Positions 1 through 12,394 of a DNA stretch of 64,000 bases are shown here, piece by piece. The DNA lies in the NCBI RefSeq assembly GCF_965638725.1, contig NC_134961.1, positions 5,486,641 through 5,550,640 of the forward strand, written 5' to 3'. Every line of letters starts with the position of its first letter. The stretch's first letter is position 1. This stretch comes from Aptenodytes patagonicus (taxonomy: Eukaryota; Chordata; Aves; Sphenisciformes; Spheniscidae). The position numbers and the translations under genes are program-made. The notes beneath the pieces are model-generated. The model did no database searches. It saw nothing but the letters and a program-made list of their open reading frames with translations, and was not told the origin of the DNA.

Positions 1-3000
1 AGAGAGGACGGAGGAGACCGAAATCGCCACGTGCATGTGTTTTCTTTGAGAGACAACTTTTCCAGCACGATCTGCCAAAGGAACGCGCAGCCGGGATACC
101 GGCGAGCTCCCCTGCTCCAAAGGGATGGGCTCCGGGACAACGTGGGGCAGCAGCAGAGATCCTGGCAGGCTGGGATTTGTCCAAGAGGAGAAACACAGGA
201 TGTCCATTCTGGATGCAAAGGGATCTCATCAGATCTAGAGGATTCTGTTTTCCAGTGGGTAGGAGGGAAAGGAGGCAAGGAGCATCGGTCACTCTGCGCA
301 GGGCTCAAACCACAGCTTGAGCCGCTGGAACAGGGGGAAAAGTCCTTCCCACGCTCGCCATGAACCCCCCGGGGCAAGGGGAGGGATTGCTGTGGGCGAT
401 GGGAAGGCAGTGGGAGACGCTGGGAATGAGCTTCCCCGATCGCATGGTGCTCCCTCCGTCTGCAGGGGCCATGCTGCAGTGGGGAGCTCACAGCCCCCGG
501 GGGAGAGACGTGCCCCACTCCGCAACACCCCAAATCGGACACACAACTGCCACCCACAGCAGCACATCTCAACATCTGCAGCACTGCTCCAAGGACAGGC
601 AACGGATCCCAAACAGAGCCTCCTGCCCAGGGCAGGGCCCAAAGCACATCCCGCACACGAGCTCACGCTCGCTTGCAGCCGGAGGCTCTGGCCAGAGCTG
701 CGCACCATAAAATCGCTGACCACGACGTATCGGCCTGCCCTTTGGACTCCTCAGCTTCTCGCTGAAGCCAAGCCTTGAGCAATCACCAAACCATTCATTA
801 ATGCTGGCCCCATTTGTTGCCTTTAATAACCCCAGGTCATTAGCAGGAATCCAGTCATACCAGCTTTGCACTCCTGCGGCAGCGGGGAGCCCCGGCTGCA
901 GCCATAGGCATCCCAGCCCTGCGCTGGGCACGTGTGGCTGCACCACGGTGACCAGCTCAGCACCACCGACACTGGGGGAAATCCCCCTCAAGAAGGTGGG
1001 GGCTCTCGTGCGATGTGCCAGGGAGCACCAGGGGCTCGTGCGAAGCACTGGGCACCGTGGAGAACATTGCTCCCTTCCCCAGAGCCTGTGGTCGCACGCC
1101 CAGGGAAGGAAGGATATTTTCTGAAGGGTATAGGTTACTCAAGCTCTTAACTCCTGGTTTTCACCCTGCGGGCTGCATGGCTGTGCTGTAGTACCCATGC
1201 AGGACCCAGGGGACACCGTGACACAGCGCGGCCACTGTGGGACCACGCACTGCACCCCACGTCCCACAGCTGCTTCCTCCCTGCTGCAGTGCCAGCTGTG
1301 AGCCACAGCCCAGGGGGGCCAGCACCCACTGAGAGCTGCCCTGAAAGCCTGGGTTTTGGGGACAGGGTACAGCCCCCAGCAGGGGCCTGCAGAAAGCCGG
1401 CTGTTAGCCAAGACTTCTAACACCGGACGGGGAAGCCTGTGTTCTGCATCACGGGCCAGCGAGGACACGGCTCCCGGTCCTCCCCCCGAGCCCCCGCAGC
1501 CTCCCCTGGCCCCAGGTGCTATATTTAGACTTGCAGAGCCCAATAAAGCACATGCAGGGTGAGAGAGAGACCACGCAAGCCATTGTACTGGCCCTTCAGG
1601 GCTGACCTTCCCCCCAGCTCCACCACCAAGCTCACCCCATGCCCAGGTTGGGGTGGTGGGTGGGATGGATGCAGGGCAGGATGAGCTGGGTGCAGCCCCG
1701 CAGGTGCCTCAGCTCCGCAGAGCGCGCTGCATGCTCGCTGCACGCTCGCTGCACGCTCGCCGCACACCTTCCAGCTCCCACCGCCGCACAGCAGCATTTC
1801 ACTGCCCCGGCTGTCCCCAGCATGGGGACACATCTGTGCCACCCCCAGCCCGGCCCCTGCCCGGGGAAGGGGGGAGAACAGGCGCTGCTCTGTGAGCGCC
1901 GGGGAGCACTGGGACCAGGGAAGTTCAATAGTTTACTACCAATATTTGTCTTGGCCGGGCGGCACGGCTTGCTGGAGGAAACAGGGCAGGGGGAGGGCTC
2001 CAAACATCCTCTGCATTCCTTATAATGAAAGTAAAGCCAGCGCTGTGGCACCCGCACTTGGGGTTAACCAAATGTAAGGCCTTTTGTATTTAAAAATCCT
2101 GCAATAAAATATCCAGGGGTGCAATTTTCCAAAAAGGAGGAGTGAGGGGCCTCGCTCCCGACCCTCGGCTTGACACACAAGCTACCCCCTCCTCCCAAAA
2201 ACCCATAACTCAAAGGTTTTGCACAAAGTCTGCTCATGGAGCTGATCCAGGTACAGCACCCAAAGTCCATGGCTCTGCCTGGAGCTCTCAACCTCCTCCA
2301 CACAACTCAATCCTCCTTCCACAGCAACACTGCAAAATGCTGGTGCCAGCTCCATCCCACAACACTGCTGGAAAACACAGAATCAAACTGAGACCTGATG
2401 CAATCAGGGAAAATCAGGGCTCGCTCACTCAGTCCATACTGCTGCAATGCTCAGCTCAAAAATGACGTTTTAAACTCAGCTCCTTAAAAATGAAAAGGCC
2501 ACAGAAGATGCCCCTTGCTTGCTAAAGGGTGCAGGGAGCTGAGCACCCTCCCAGCCGCTGCTCCTCAGGCGAGGGGCTGGTGTTTATCTCCAGCCGGGGC
2601 AGCCAAACAGCACCTCCGTGCTGGGGCAGATAAGGAGGTTCGGAGGCGGCTCTGCCAAAGCCCTGCGCAGCGGCGGGTGGTCCAGGACAAAGTGCATTTC
2701 CAACGCAGCGCAGGAGGACCTCCCGCGATAACCCCCGGAGCCAGCGCCAGGCTCCGGCTGCTCCTGCTGATAAACCCCGAGCGAAGGCGGGTGCGCGGTG
2801 CCGGGCACACTCCGATGCCGGCTGCGGGGCTCTGAGCACGCTGCGATCCATGGCCATGGGAAGGGCTGAAGAGGACCAGAAAGCTGCAGGGAAAGCGGCC
2901 GCCCCAGGAACGGTCCCGGCACAGCGCTTGCAAAACCGAGAGATGGATCCGGGTGCCCAACAAAACCCAGCAGCCGCTTTGAGGAGTGGCACGAGGCAAT

Positions 3001-4389
3001 TTTTATCCCCACCTTCGGGCTGCCCCAAGCACCTCTCCAGCACGACACGGGGTCTCCCATGTACCCCCATCCCCAGGACAGACTCAGCCCTCTGACATCA
3101 GTGGGAGCCCTGCGCTCATTAACAGCAGCCAGACAAGAGCAGGGAACTCTTCCAGGCAAAGCAGACTATTCACCCCACTTAGAACTAATTAGGGCTTGTC
3201 TTAATTAAATCCTGCTAACCATGAACAACCACAGGGCCAGAATTAACTGGTTTACCTGGGATGGCCTTTGGCTGCTCACGAGGGACCGCCAGCCCCGTGC
3301 GAGCGAGCCAGCCCCGCGCCGGCCACGGTGGCTGCAGACACAGCAAGGCAGGAGCCGCCGGGGCTTGGGAAGAGCCACTGGAGACCTGCCCCACGGCAGA
3401 GCATCACACCCCAGGGGATGCCAGTCCAGCCAGGCGGCACGGCCCCGTCCGAGGGCTGCGGGAAGAGCTGCTGCAGCACACCCCGGGGTGGGAGCTCAGC
3501 CCGCCAAGGCAGGAGCGGAGGGATTAGCCCTCCTGCCGCCTTTTGTGCTGCTCGTTTCTTTAACAGGATTAGTCCCCGTAAGTCCATAAGAGGGTTTAAA
3601 TCACATAACGCCACAGGGTGAGCAGCAGGGCTCCTGCCGGGTCCGTGCAGGCGGTGAGCCTCAGTTAACTGGGTTTGCAGCAGACGGCAACGGAGGGGCC
3701 CAGGACCGCATCCGGACACCAACACACTGCTGCTCCCTGTCCCGCTCCTTTCTCAAGCATCCCTGGCCACGGGGCAGCGCACAGGACGGCTCAGTGCCGG
3801 GGCTGGAGACCCCACCGAGGGAAAGACCCGCCGCCCATCGCTGGCCAGGCAGCCGGAGCCTGAGATGCCCACAAAGCATCCCTGCGCACTACTGCGGCAC
3901 CGGTACCTACAGGGAATCGTCTTTCTTACCTTCCCCTTGCTCATAAAACTACTTTTCAATTTGGCTTTCACAGACTCACCACTAACAGACACCTACCACC
4001 AGCTTATTTTACCTGGTAACAAACTTCTGCAAGGTTTTAGTGGGAAAAGAGATGTTTAGCCAACAAAATCCAGCTCCAAGTCTGGTTACGGTTTAAACGT
4101 ACACAGCAGTGGAATCAAAACACTCAGGAGTCCAGGCAAAAGCTGTAATGAAATTAAATTACGATATGGATCCTGCCAGAAATAATTATGTCGACAACCT
4201 GGGTTTTAATTCCTTATTTATAGAGACTTGTGGATCTGGAGAAGCCCTTTGCTGATTACAAGTTTAACTTTCTCTCTCTCATATCCCAACCTGGAGTCTC
4301 CCAAGACCACTGCCTGTAAAGTCTCCGTACCTAGAGACACAGCCAAGGACTGGGAGCCAAAACTGGCTTGATTCAGACTTTAATTTATA

Positions 4390-4465
4390 CACTGAGTTCT
4401 CCTATAGTGCTGGGTAAATCACTCAACCTCACAGCCTCAGTCTCCCCGACCAAAGGGCAGGAACA
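4390..4465 (-). mobile_element. MIR-like SINE fragment
   Basis: Read on the minus strand, the segment contains GACTGAGGCTGTGAGGTTGA followed by GTGATTTACCCAGCAC. This matches the order of the MIR core (ACTGAGGC, AGAGGTTAAGTGACTTGCCCA) with several changes. It is an old, decayed copy inside NHERF2 intron 2. Boundaries are approximate. Confidence 0.5.
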
Positions 4466-5418
4466 AAGCGCACAGAGGCAATGCCACAGCCATCGCATCA
4501 CACTTACGTGCTGTTAGGGCTGCAAGCAGTAAAGGGATGTTGCCTTAGGGATTAAAAGGAGTTCTTTAAAACCTCATGTGGAAGTCAGGCGTGCCCGGCC
4601 AGCAGCTGGAAGCCCTGGCCCCCTCCGGCCCGGGAATGCACGCTGTAAGTCAGCATATGCACAGCACCTTTGCTTCATGTGTTTCCACTCCCCACGAGCA
4701 ATGCCGTAACGCAGGCACCTTCTCCCCCGGGTGGGAGCAGCCCCGTGCCCAGGGGGCTGGGATTCACCCAGACCCGCAGCATCGCCCACAGCACCGCCAG
4801 GTCTGGGGTGAAACACCCGGAGGTGTTTTATCCAGCCACGCTGCACGGTGGCACCAGGGACAGTCCTGGTTAAAGAGAGCTGGAAACGTGCACTGTGCCC
4901 CCTCCTCCACAACTAATTTGGGTCTTGGGAATAAACAGAGAATGCAAAAAAAAAAAAAACCCCACCACAATATCGTTTTAAGGTTTCCTCAGCCATGACA
5001 GGACCACGAGCCCGACCATCCCAGAGAAACTCCAAGGGATGGAGCAGTCACAGCAGAGGCTCTGTGCAGCCGCCAGGGCACATGCAGAAGGCCCTGATTC
5101 TGCCAGAAGATTTTTAATTTATTCAAAACCATTTAATATTTTTACTATTGAACAGAACCATTAAACAGCTGGCGAGGAGCCCACTTGTAAGTGAGGTTGT
5201 TATCAAAGCAAGCTGCTCGAGTGCATCCCTGCAAGCAGAGGGGGCCGGGACCAGATGCGCCGGAGCAAGCTGCATTTTGAATGGCTCCCATTTAATACTG
5301 GTTTTCAAATCATTTTGAGGGAAAGCTTTTGATTACTCGAGGATGCAGAAGGGAACACCACCGGCTGGACCACACGCAGCATCTCTTGGTGTCAGCAGCA
5401 TCACCACTCTGCAACCAG

Positions 5419-5455
5419 GCAATGGGCCGGGATGCAAACACACACACACACACAC
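5419..5455. repeat. CA dinucleotide microsatellite
   Basis: About nine to ten tandem CA units followed by a C-rich stretch. A simple repeat inside NHERF2 intron 2. Confidence 0.8.
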
Positions 5456-8400
5456 CCCTCCCAGGGAGGTGGCAGGTCCCAGGGGTGACTCCACTGTCCC
5501 CTCGTAGGACTGGGTGTCCCTTGGGAGCGCATGGCCCCGGGAACAAAGGCTTTTAGCAGGGCGCAGCTCCTCCCGATGTTAATCTGCCTCCCGCCTCCCG
5601 CTCCCTTCCACTCGCTTTGTATTTCACTAAAAATATCGCGGCGGAGGAAGTTTCTGCCGTGGGGTGGATGCTCTCCTCCCCGGGAGGGGCTTCCTGCGCT
5701 GCGCCAGCACAAAAATAACCCCCCAGCCGAGCTCCTCTGTGGGACCTGCTGCCTGCACCGAGCCCGGGCAGGCGAGCTGTGGACAGGGGATGCCTGCTCA
5801 GCCCCCTCCCTCTGTCCCCACAGCCCACCCGCAGCTCCTGGGCGTTTTGGGTGATGGGACACAGCCACAGTCCACATGGAAGGAAGCGTTTTGTATCCAA
5901 ACCCCCTTCCCACAGCACTGGGAGGATATGAGTGTGCGGGACCTGGGGGGTCGGGAGCCAGGGCTGACCCCACCATGCTCCGGCACGGTGAGCAACACAC
6001 TGTTTTCTTCACCTTACAACGCTGTGGGTCAGTGTCCCATCTCGTATCTGGATTACCTCCAGCAGGACGAGGCTCAGATCCCTGTTGGCACCTCCTCCGA
6101 GTGCTGCGGCAACACCCAGCACACGCCGCTCCTCCGCGGGCTCATCACAACCCGAGCTGAGGCTCCAGCAAACCCCGCTGCAGACAGTGGCACTGCGATG
6201 CCAGCCCCAAACTGATACCAAAAACCAACGAACAAAAGTCAGAGGTAACAGACTGCCGATGGACAAAGGGCGAGCAGACGGGACCGCGTGGGGAACGAGG
6301 CTGGGGCTGCCTCGGTCCCAGCATGGGGACCTGCGAGGCTACGGGATGCAGAGCCCCCAGCCTGCCGCCCCTCGAGCGGCGCAGACCCCACTGCTCCCAG
6401 CCGCCCGCGCACCATGGGGGAGCAGAACTGCAACCAGCTCCTGAAACACCCCGATGCTCACGCAAAGGGGGCTCTGCAAAAACAGGTCTCATCCTGCTCC
6501 TTCTAAGCAAGCACCAAGTCGCTGGGCTATCAGAGGGACCAACGGTCTGTAAAGTCAGTTATTTTTAGGCATTTATCCTATCGCTGCCTGCACGGGAAAG
6601 GGGCAGGCTCCCAGGAAAGCAAAACACTCCAGGCTCCTCCAAGCAAAGCTCGAGGTGCAGCACAGCCTCCTGTGGCCCGGATTGGTGTGGGCCACCACCC
6701 CACCAGGCTAGGGGACAGCATCCTGCTGCTGTCCCCAGAGAGGGCACCGCCAGCTGCCACGTGCCCTAATCTCCGTCCCCAAGATGCTGTGAGCTGGAGC
6801 TGCTCCAGAGCCCACCCGTGCTGCCTGCGGCCCTGGCACCGACTCTGCCCGGCCCTGTGACACACGATGCCGGTGAGCCCGGTGCTATCAATAATGCAGC
6901 GGGGTCAGTGCCGGCACGGGGCTGCTGGCTTCCCCACAGCTCTGCCGCACACCAGCCAAATTCATGCTTCTGGGATGGGATTGAAGCGCTAATCCCAGAA
7001 GCAAGCTCGGCTTTGCTGCCGCTCCTTGGCTGAGCTCCTGCAGTAACCAGACCCCTCACCATCCCTGCGTAGCCCAGCACCCACTGCAATTTTTGCAGGG
7101 AGGCAGGGGGTCTCTGGCCCCGCTGTCCTGCCTCCCAGCTCCCTGCAGGCATCTTTCCTTCCCCAGCAGGGACATGGGAAGCCACACCCCCATCCCACAC
7201 CCTCAGCCAGGCACAGCAGAGCAGCAACCTGAGCTCCTGGCAGCCCTGGTGCAGCTCCACTTTGCAAAGCCATTTCTGCACCTGCAAAGTGTTTAAGCAG
7301 AGAAATGCAGAGCACATACGGTGATGCATCGCTATGCCGACGGGGCACACACACGGCTTCCTTTCGGCTTTGCCCTTTCAGACCCGCAGCGAACGCTGCC
7401 GGGCTGGCAGCATCCACAAAAATAGCTGCTGTGGGAAGGGCAGGGAACGCTGCAGGGACATGGCCACAGCTCCTCGCGCTCCGTGCCGGAGGGTTTCCCC
7501 AAGCCTCTGCCTGCACAGCAGGAACCTCACCCAGGTTGTACCAGGGATGAGCTTTGCTGTCCTCCCCCACCACCCTTTCCCCGCAGGTCTGAGCCTGCCA
7601 CTGGCGCCCGGGGAGTGCAGGATGGGAGTGCAGGATGCTGCAGGGAAGTGCTTTAATTTAAACCATGCACTTATTTTTTGGGGTTGTTTTTTTTTTAATC
7701 GCATAATTACTGCAGACATTTCTGCTCATGTTAGGTTTTATTACATCTTTGTGGTTATTCTACAAGCCCTAAATTTTGGGCCTCAACTGAGTTGGCAAAG
7801 TTCTCTGAAAACATCTGTCCTGAGTTACTCCCCTTCCAGCGCTCCGGCAGAAAGCTGGCAGCTGAAGATGTTGCAACGCGGAGTTTTATTTGCAACAGAA
7901 AAAGTTCTTATTCCTGACCCAAACAGAAGTGTAAATATTTACTGCCTCGGTGTCAGCACTGGCCCCACACCTGTGGGTCCCTACAGGCACCCAGGCGCTC
8001 GTCCATCCTCCTCCAGAAAACAGCACATCTGTCCCCAGGCACATCAGGTCCTCTCAAGCGCAGGCCGGCAGCACGCAGGAGGCTCAACGCCTGCTCTCTG
8101 TCACGGCAAAGAGCCGACCAAAATCCCCTGTGTCAGCAGGAGAAGGGGTGTCCCTCTGCCATTTGCAGTTCTTGCCAGCAGCAATGCTAAGGGTGACACC
8201 ATCCCTCCCTGAGGAGGGGCTGATTAACAACCACTAATTCCCCCACATTAAAATTTCTGGACCCAACAGGCTGCTTGAATCCAGGAGCTACTAAACAAGA
8301 CATAGATTTGTTTTCCAAAAGATAAATGCTGGTTGTAAAGGTCCCTTTGCACACCCACCCCTCCCCACAGTCAGTGCTTTGGTGTGACCGGAGCAGAGAC

Positions 8401-11400
8401 GGAGGGGAATTGCATCACCCCGAACGCGTCTTGGTGACTTTACTGTTCTTGTTTCTCCTACAAACACACCTGGAGAAAGCAGTGAGGCAGCAAGTCCCAA
8501 GGACGTTGCTAACATGGCTCATGAAGCCTGCGTGGCCCTAACGGGGGTCCCAGTAACAGCACATCCCTCCCACTGCGCAGCAGGAGCAAGGGCAGCCGAG
8601 CTGCAGCTGCTGCCTGCAAAGGCGCTGCCAGCCCCGGGCCACGCTGCCTGCGCACCACAGACACCTCCGGGATGGCCGGCAGCATCCAGGAGAGCACCCG
8701 GCAGCACCGCTCAGCGCCAGCCCGGCCCCACAGCACGCCCGCCTTTTACATGCCGTTAGCCCAGGCGTTTAATTAACAGCCACTGCCGGCTCACACCGCT
8801 GCCCCAAAGGCACCTTTGCAATCAAAGCAGCTCACCACCAAGCACTCAGCGCCCAACGCACCCAGAGCAGCCCCTACCACACTGAGACCCCCCCCCCCAC
8901 CCACTACCTCCCAAACCCCTGGGGACTCGATGCCAGCTGCCCAGCAGGGCAAGAGCCAGAGCTCCAGGGAAATGCAGAAAACAGCCCAGTGGCTACAAGA
9001 ATGTGTCTGGGACAAGGGAGTGCCTGGCATGGGGGCACGGGCTCTGCCGCTTCCCCTCCCGAGGGACACAGCGTGGGGCAGGCAGCGAGCAGGCAAACCC
9101 CTCCAGCACAAGCAGGCGTGGACCTGCAGCAGACCCTGCTCCCCGCGCCACCGCGGCCACGCAGGGCACGAGTCCCCAGGGGGCCGGGGATGGCAGCGCT
9201 GTGACAGACGCAGCTGCTGGCAGCCAGCCCCGCCGACCTGCTCTCGGGGCAGGCAGCCTGATTTTAAATACGTGCTGAATTATTCATGGCATTACCATGG
9301 TTCCTGGAGCACAAGGTCTCTGCTGGGGTGCGCACTGACCTCCCCACCCATGGCAGCTCTCGGGGGGGGGGGGTGGTGTCACTCCTCTTGCAAAATAAGA
9401 CTGGGGCAGCATGGGGGAGGCTGGCAGGGCCATGCCCACCCTGCCTGCTGCATCGCCTCCCCGCTGCCCATCGCTATGGCTGCCCCGGGGTGCCAGATTT
9501 CCCTCCTCTTTGTTTCAGTTGCTTGTTGCTCCAGGCTGCACTGAACAACCTGGCCTCAAATCAAGGAAAACTGCAGCCTTTACATAAACAAATGCTGCTC
9601 AAAAAAATGCTGCTCCTTGGGAGCAGCCGGGAGCATCGACACCGGATTCCCACAGGGGCAGGATGGGGCTGGGGGTCTGCAGGGGGAAGGGAGCTGCCTT
9701 TTCTCCTCCTTCACTGAACGCCTCCAGGGAAGCTACACAAAAGACCGAAGAGCTGCCAGCCCAAGCCCAGCTTCTCCCAGTGCCACCCAGCTCAGAGCCT
9801 GGTCCCCTCCAAACCCAGCTGAAGGCAAGTCTCTAACTGGACCTCAGCTGCCACAGCCCCGCTGCAGGGACAGAAATCTCTCCCAAACAGCCCCCGCACT
9901 CGGGAGCTGCGCACCCCCACATGGGCCCAGTGCCGGTGATCTGCAGGGTTAGGGTCAGGCTAGAGCTGCCCCATGCAGGGACACAGTGCTGGAGGGCTGA
10001 CCATTGCAGGAACTGGGGTGCACCATCGCTCCCCTGGCCTCCAGCCATTTTGGACCTAGGAGGAGAGCCACATCACCCAGACCAAGAGCCTGGAGCAGGT
10101 ATTACCACCTTGAAGCAAGCAGGACTGCAAGGCACAGGAGCAGGATGCAAGTCCTGCTGCTCCGGCCACCCTTGACCTCCTACCAGGGTCACTCACGGTC
10201 CCAGCACAGAGAAGTGACCTTGGCCAGGAAAGGCTGCAGCACCCAGCTCTTCAAAGAGCTGCCGCCCCCAGAGGCGGGAGCAAACCAGCCACTGACCTGA
10301 GCCTCTGCAAGCACCTGAGGTGCTCAGCACTGCCCCGCTCAGCAGCCGCTGTCCCCAACCCCACACAGTGGGGCATCGCCCCCAGAGTCAGTTCCCTTTG
10401 TCCAGCTCAGGCTCCGCCAAATGCCAGCCCCGGCTCCGGCACAGCGAGCACCAGATGTCCCAGCCACGCTGACCCAGGAGAAACCCCTGGCCAAGGCCTC
10501 CCCAGCCCCTCTGAGGGGAAGCGTGGGTTCTTCTCCCCCCTCGCACCCCAGCCCTGCCTGGCTCTCCCCGTCCCACCCTCTCCTTGGAGGAGCCGAAACC
10601 CAAAGGCCGGAAAGGACCGTCCTGTTCCCCTCGCCTGACTTCCCGTCAGCACACGCTGTTGGATTGCAACCAGCAAACGAAACAGAGACAGGATAGGAAA
10701 TCCCCAGCTTGGAAAGCCATCCCCGGCCATGCCCAGCCGCCCCTCGCCTCAGGAACGGCTCCTCTCCCACCGGCCATCCCGGGGTGACCAGCCCCCCACT
10801 GCACCGACCTCCAGGGGAAACGCACCCATCATCATCACACGGACCTTCAAACAGCTTCAAATCATGCAATAAGTAAAAAAAGAAAAAAATCCTGCCTCCA
10901 ACCCTGCCCCTGCCAGCCCCAGGGAAGGGGGGCTCCTCCTCTGCAAGATGCCAAACAGTTCTGGAGGGGAGGACCAGAGGCAAGACCCGCTCCTTATCAC
11001 TGGAGAGGCACGTGCCTCCTGCCTCAGACCAGCATTGCCTCTTATCTGCGCGGGGAAATTTCTTCAGCTGTTACTCCGTGGGGGCTCCTGAGGACACGAA
11101 GCTTTCCTGACTTTCCCACCTATGTCCTCCTGGCAGCCCCACGGCCACTTCTGGGCCAGTATCCAGCCGCCACCCCACCTCTTGAGGGGGCAGAGGCTGA
11201 CCAGGCACTGCAGCCCCTGCAAGCTTCCCGGGGAGGACGAATGCGCCCATGGCGGCTCCGCAATGGAGGAGGCGGCTGAGCACCAGCACTCCCTGCCCAG
11301 CGGCACAGGGGGGGTGCAGGGTGGGGACATGGAAGGGAGGGGGACAGACGGCTGCAGAGAGGTGACAGAACCACCTGCTCGGCCACATGACACCCACACT

Positions 11401-12136
11401 GCTCCTGCCACGTTCACGCCCTGAGCAAGGGCAGCGCTGGGACCAAACCCCGCTATCTGCCGAGCGCAAGGCTGCGCCGTCTCCGCCAGCCCAGCCCCAG
11501 CAGCAAGGCAGCCATGGAAATTGGACATTTTCCACCCCAAATTCTTTCCTTTTTGGAAAGGAGTTTGCCAATAAAAGGCACTTACTACAGAATCACAGTC
11601 CAGACTCAGGCCACTTGAAAAAGAGCTAATTTCCTTCCTATTTAAGCAAAAAGCTGAGAACACATTCGCCCCAGATGTTCCCTCCCTCCTGCAAATAATG
11701 GAGGGGAGAGAAGCTCATTCATGAGCTCCAGCTTCGCCACGTCCCTGGTCCGTGCAGCCTGTCCCCGTAGGGGAGCGAGACCCAGGCTGGGTCACCCATC
11801 CCAGGGCTGACGACCCCCCACCAGCCCCCTCTGTTCCAGGCCCCCAGCAGCTCCTGGGACTCACAAGACCCTCGAGGGGCACAGGAGGGGAGAGAGCAGC
11901 GCAGCCCCCCAGCAGCCAACGCTGCTTCAAGCAAGAGCAAATGAGGCCAAGGGGCAGCTCGCCCACTGCTTCGGAACACAGCGGGGTCCCCAAAGCCAAC
12001 AGCCACATACAGAAGGTTTTTCTCTGATGGGAAGCAAGCCGTGCTTGCAGAGGGAGGTGCTCCCAGGGTGGTTGCACCCGCTCCCCGGCTCTGTGCCCAG
12101 AGAGCAGCCCCACGCGCCGCCCGATTCTGCCCTCAC

Positions 12137-12394
12137 CTTCCTGCTGCCGTGCGAGGAGAAGCTGTGCGAGTGCTGCTGGAGGCTGCCCCCGCTCAGATCC
12201 AGCTGCGGCTTCCAGACCTCCCCATTGTCGCTGCCCACCGACTTGGTGGGCGAGATGCTGGAGTTCAGCAGGATCCCGCTGTGCACCATCTCCTCCGTGC
12301 ACGTCAGGCGCAGGCTGCACAGATACTCGTCCGTCTCCTTGTCCACCACGAGCAAGCACGTCTCTGTCTCCACAGCTTTGATGCGCTGCACAAC
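12137..12394 (-). CDS. NHERF2: NHERF2 exon 2 (end of PDZ1 and linker)
   Basis: The exon is 258 nt and phase 0 at both ends (86 codons). It is preceded on the minus strand by a CT-rich tract ending TTTCCAG and followed by AAG/GTGAGG. It encodes [20 protein letters not shown] at its start, which is the last helix and strand of PDZ1. TCTEEM and a serine-rich linker with SSISPTKS and [11 protein letters not shown] follow. Confidence 0.9.

Larger units (their letters stand above)
1..12136 (-). other. NHERF2: NHERF2 intron 2 (incomplete, runs off the left edge)
   Basis: This stretch follows the donor of NHERF2 exon 2 (AAG then GTGAGG on the minus strand). No exon encoding the second PDZ domain (a GYGF-type carboxylate loop) was found on the minus strand, so the rest of the gene must lie beyond position 1. 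The DNA is GC-rich and full of open frames without codon structure. It holds a short CA run near 5419-5455, an A run near 4947-4959, a C run at 8888-8898, a 12-base G run at 9362-9373 and one MIR-like fragment near 4390-4465. I see no other gene in it. Confidence 0.7.

Noticed and set aside
1519-1545. TATA-like and AATAAA words at about 1519 and 1540
   Set aside because: Isolated hexamers in a GC-rich intron with no gene structure near them. Expected by chance in 64 kb.
7334-8212. 292-codon plus-strand open frame
   Set aside because: Low similarity to any protein type, erratic composition, no splice context. It lies in NHERF2 intron 2.
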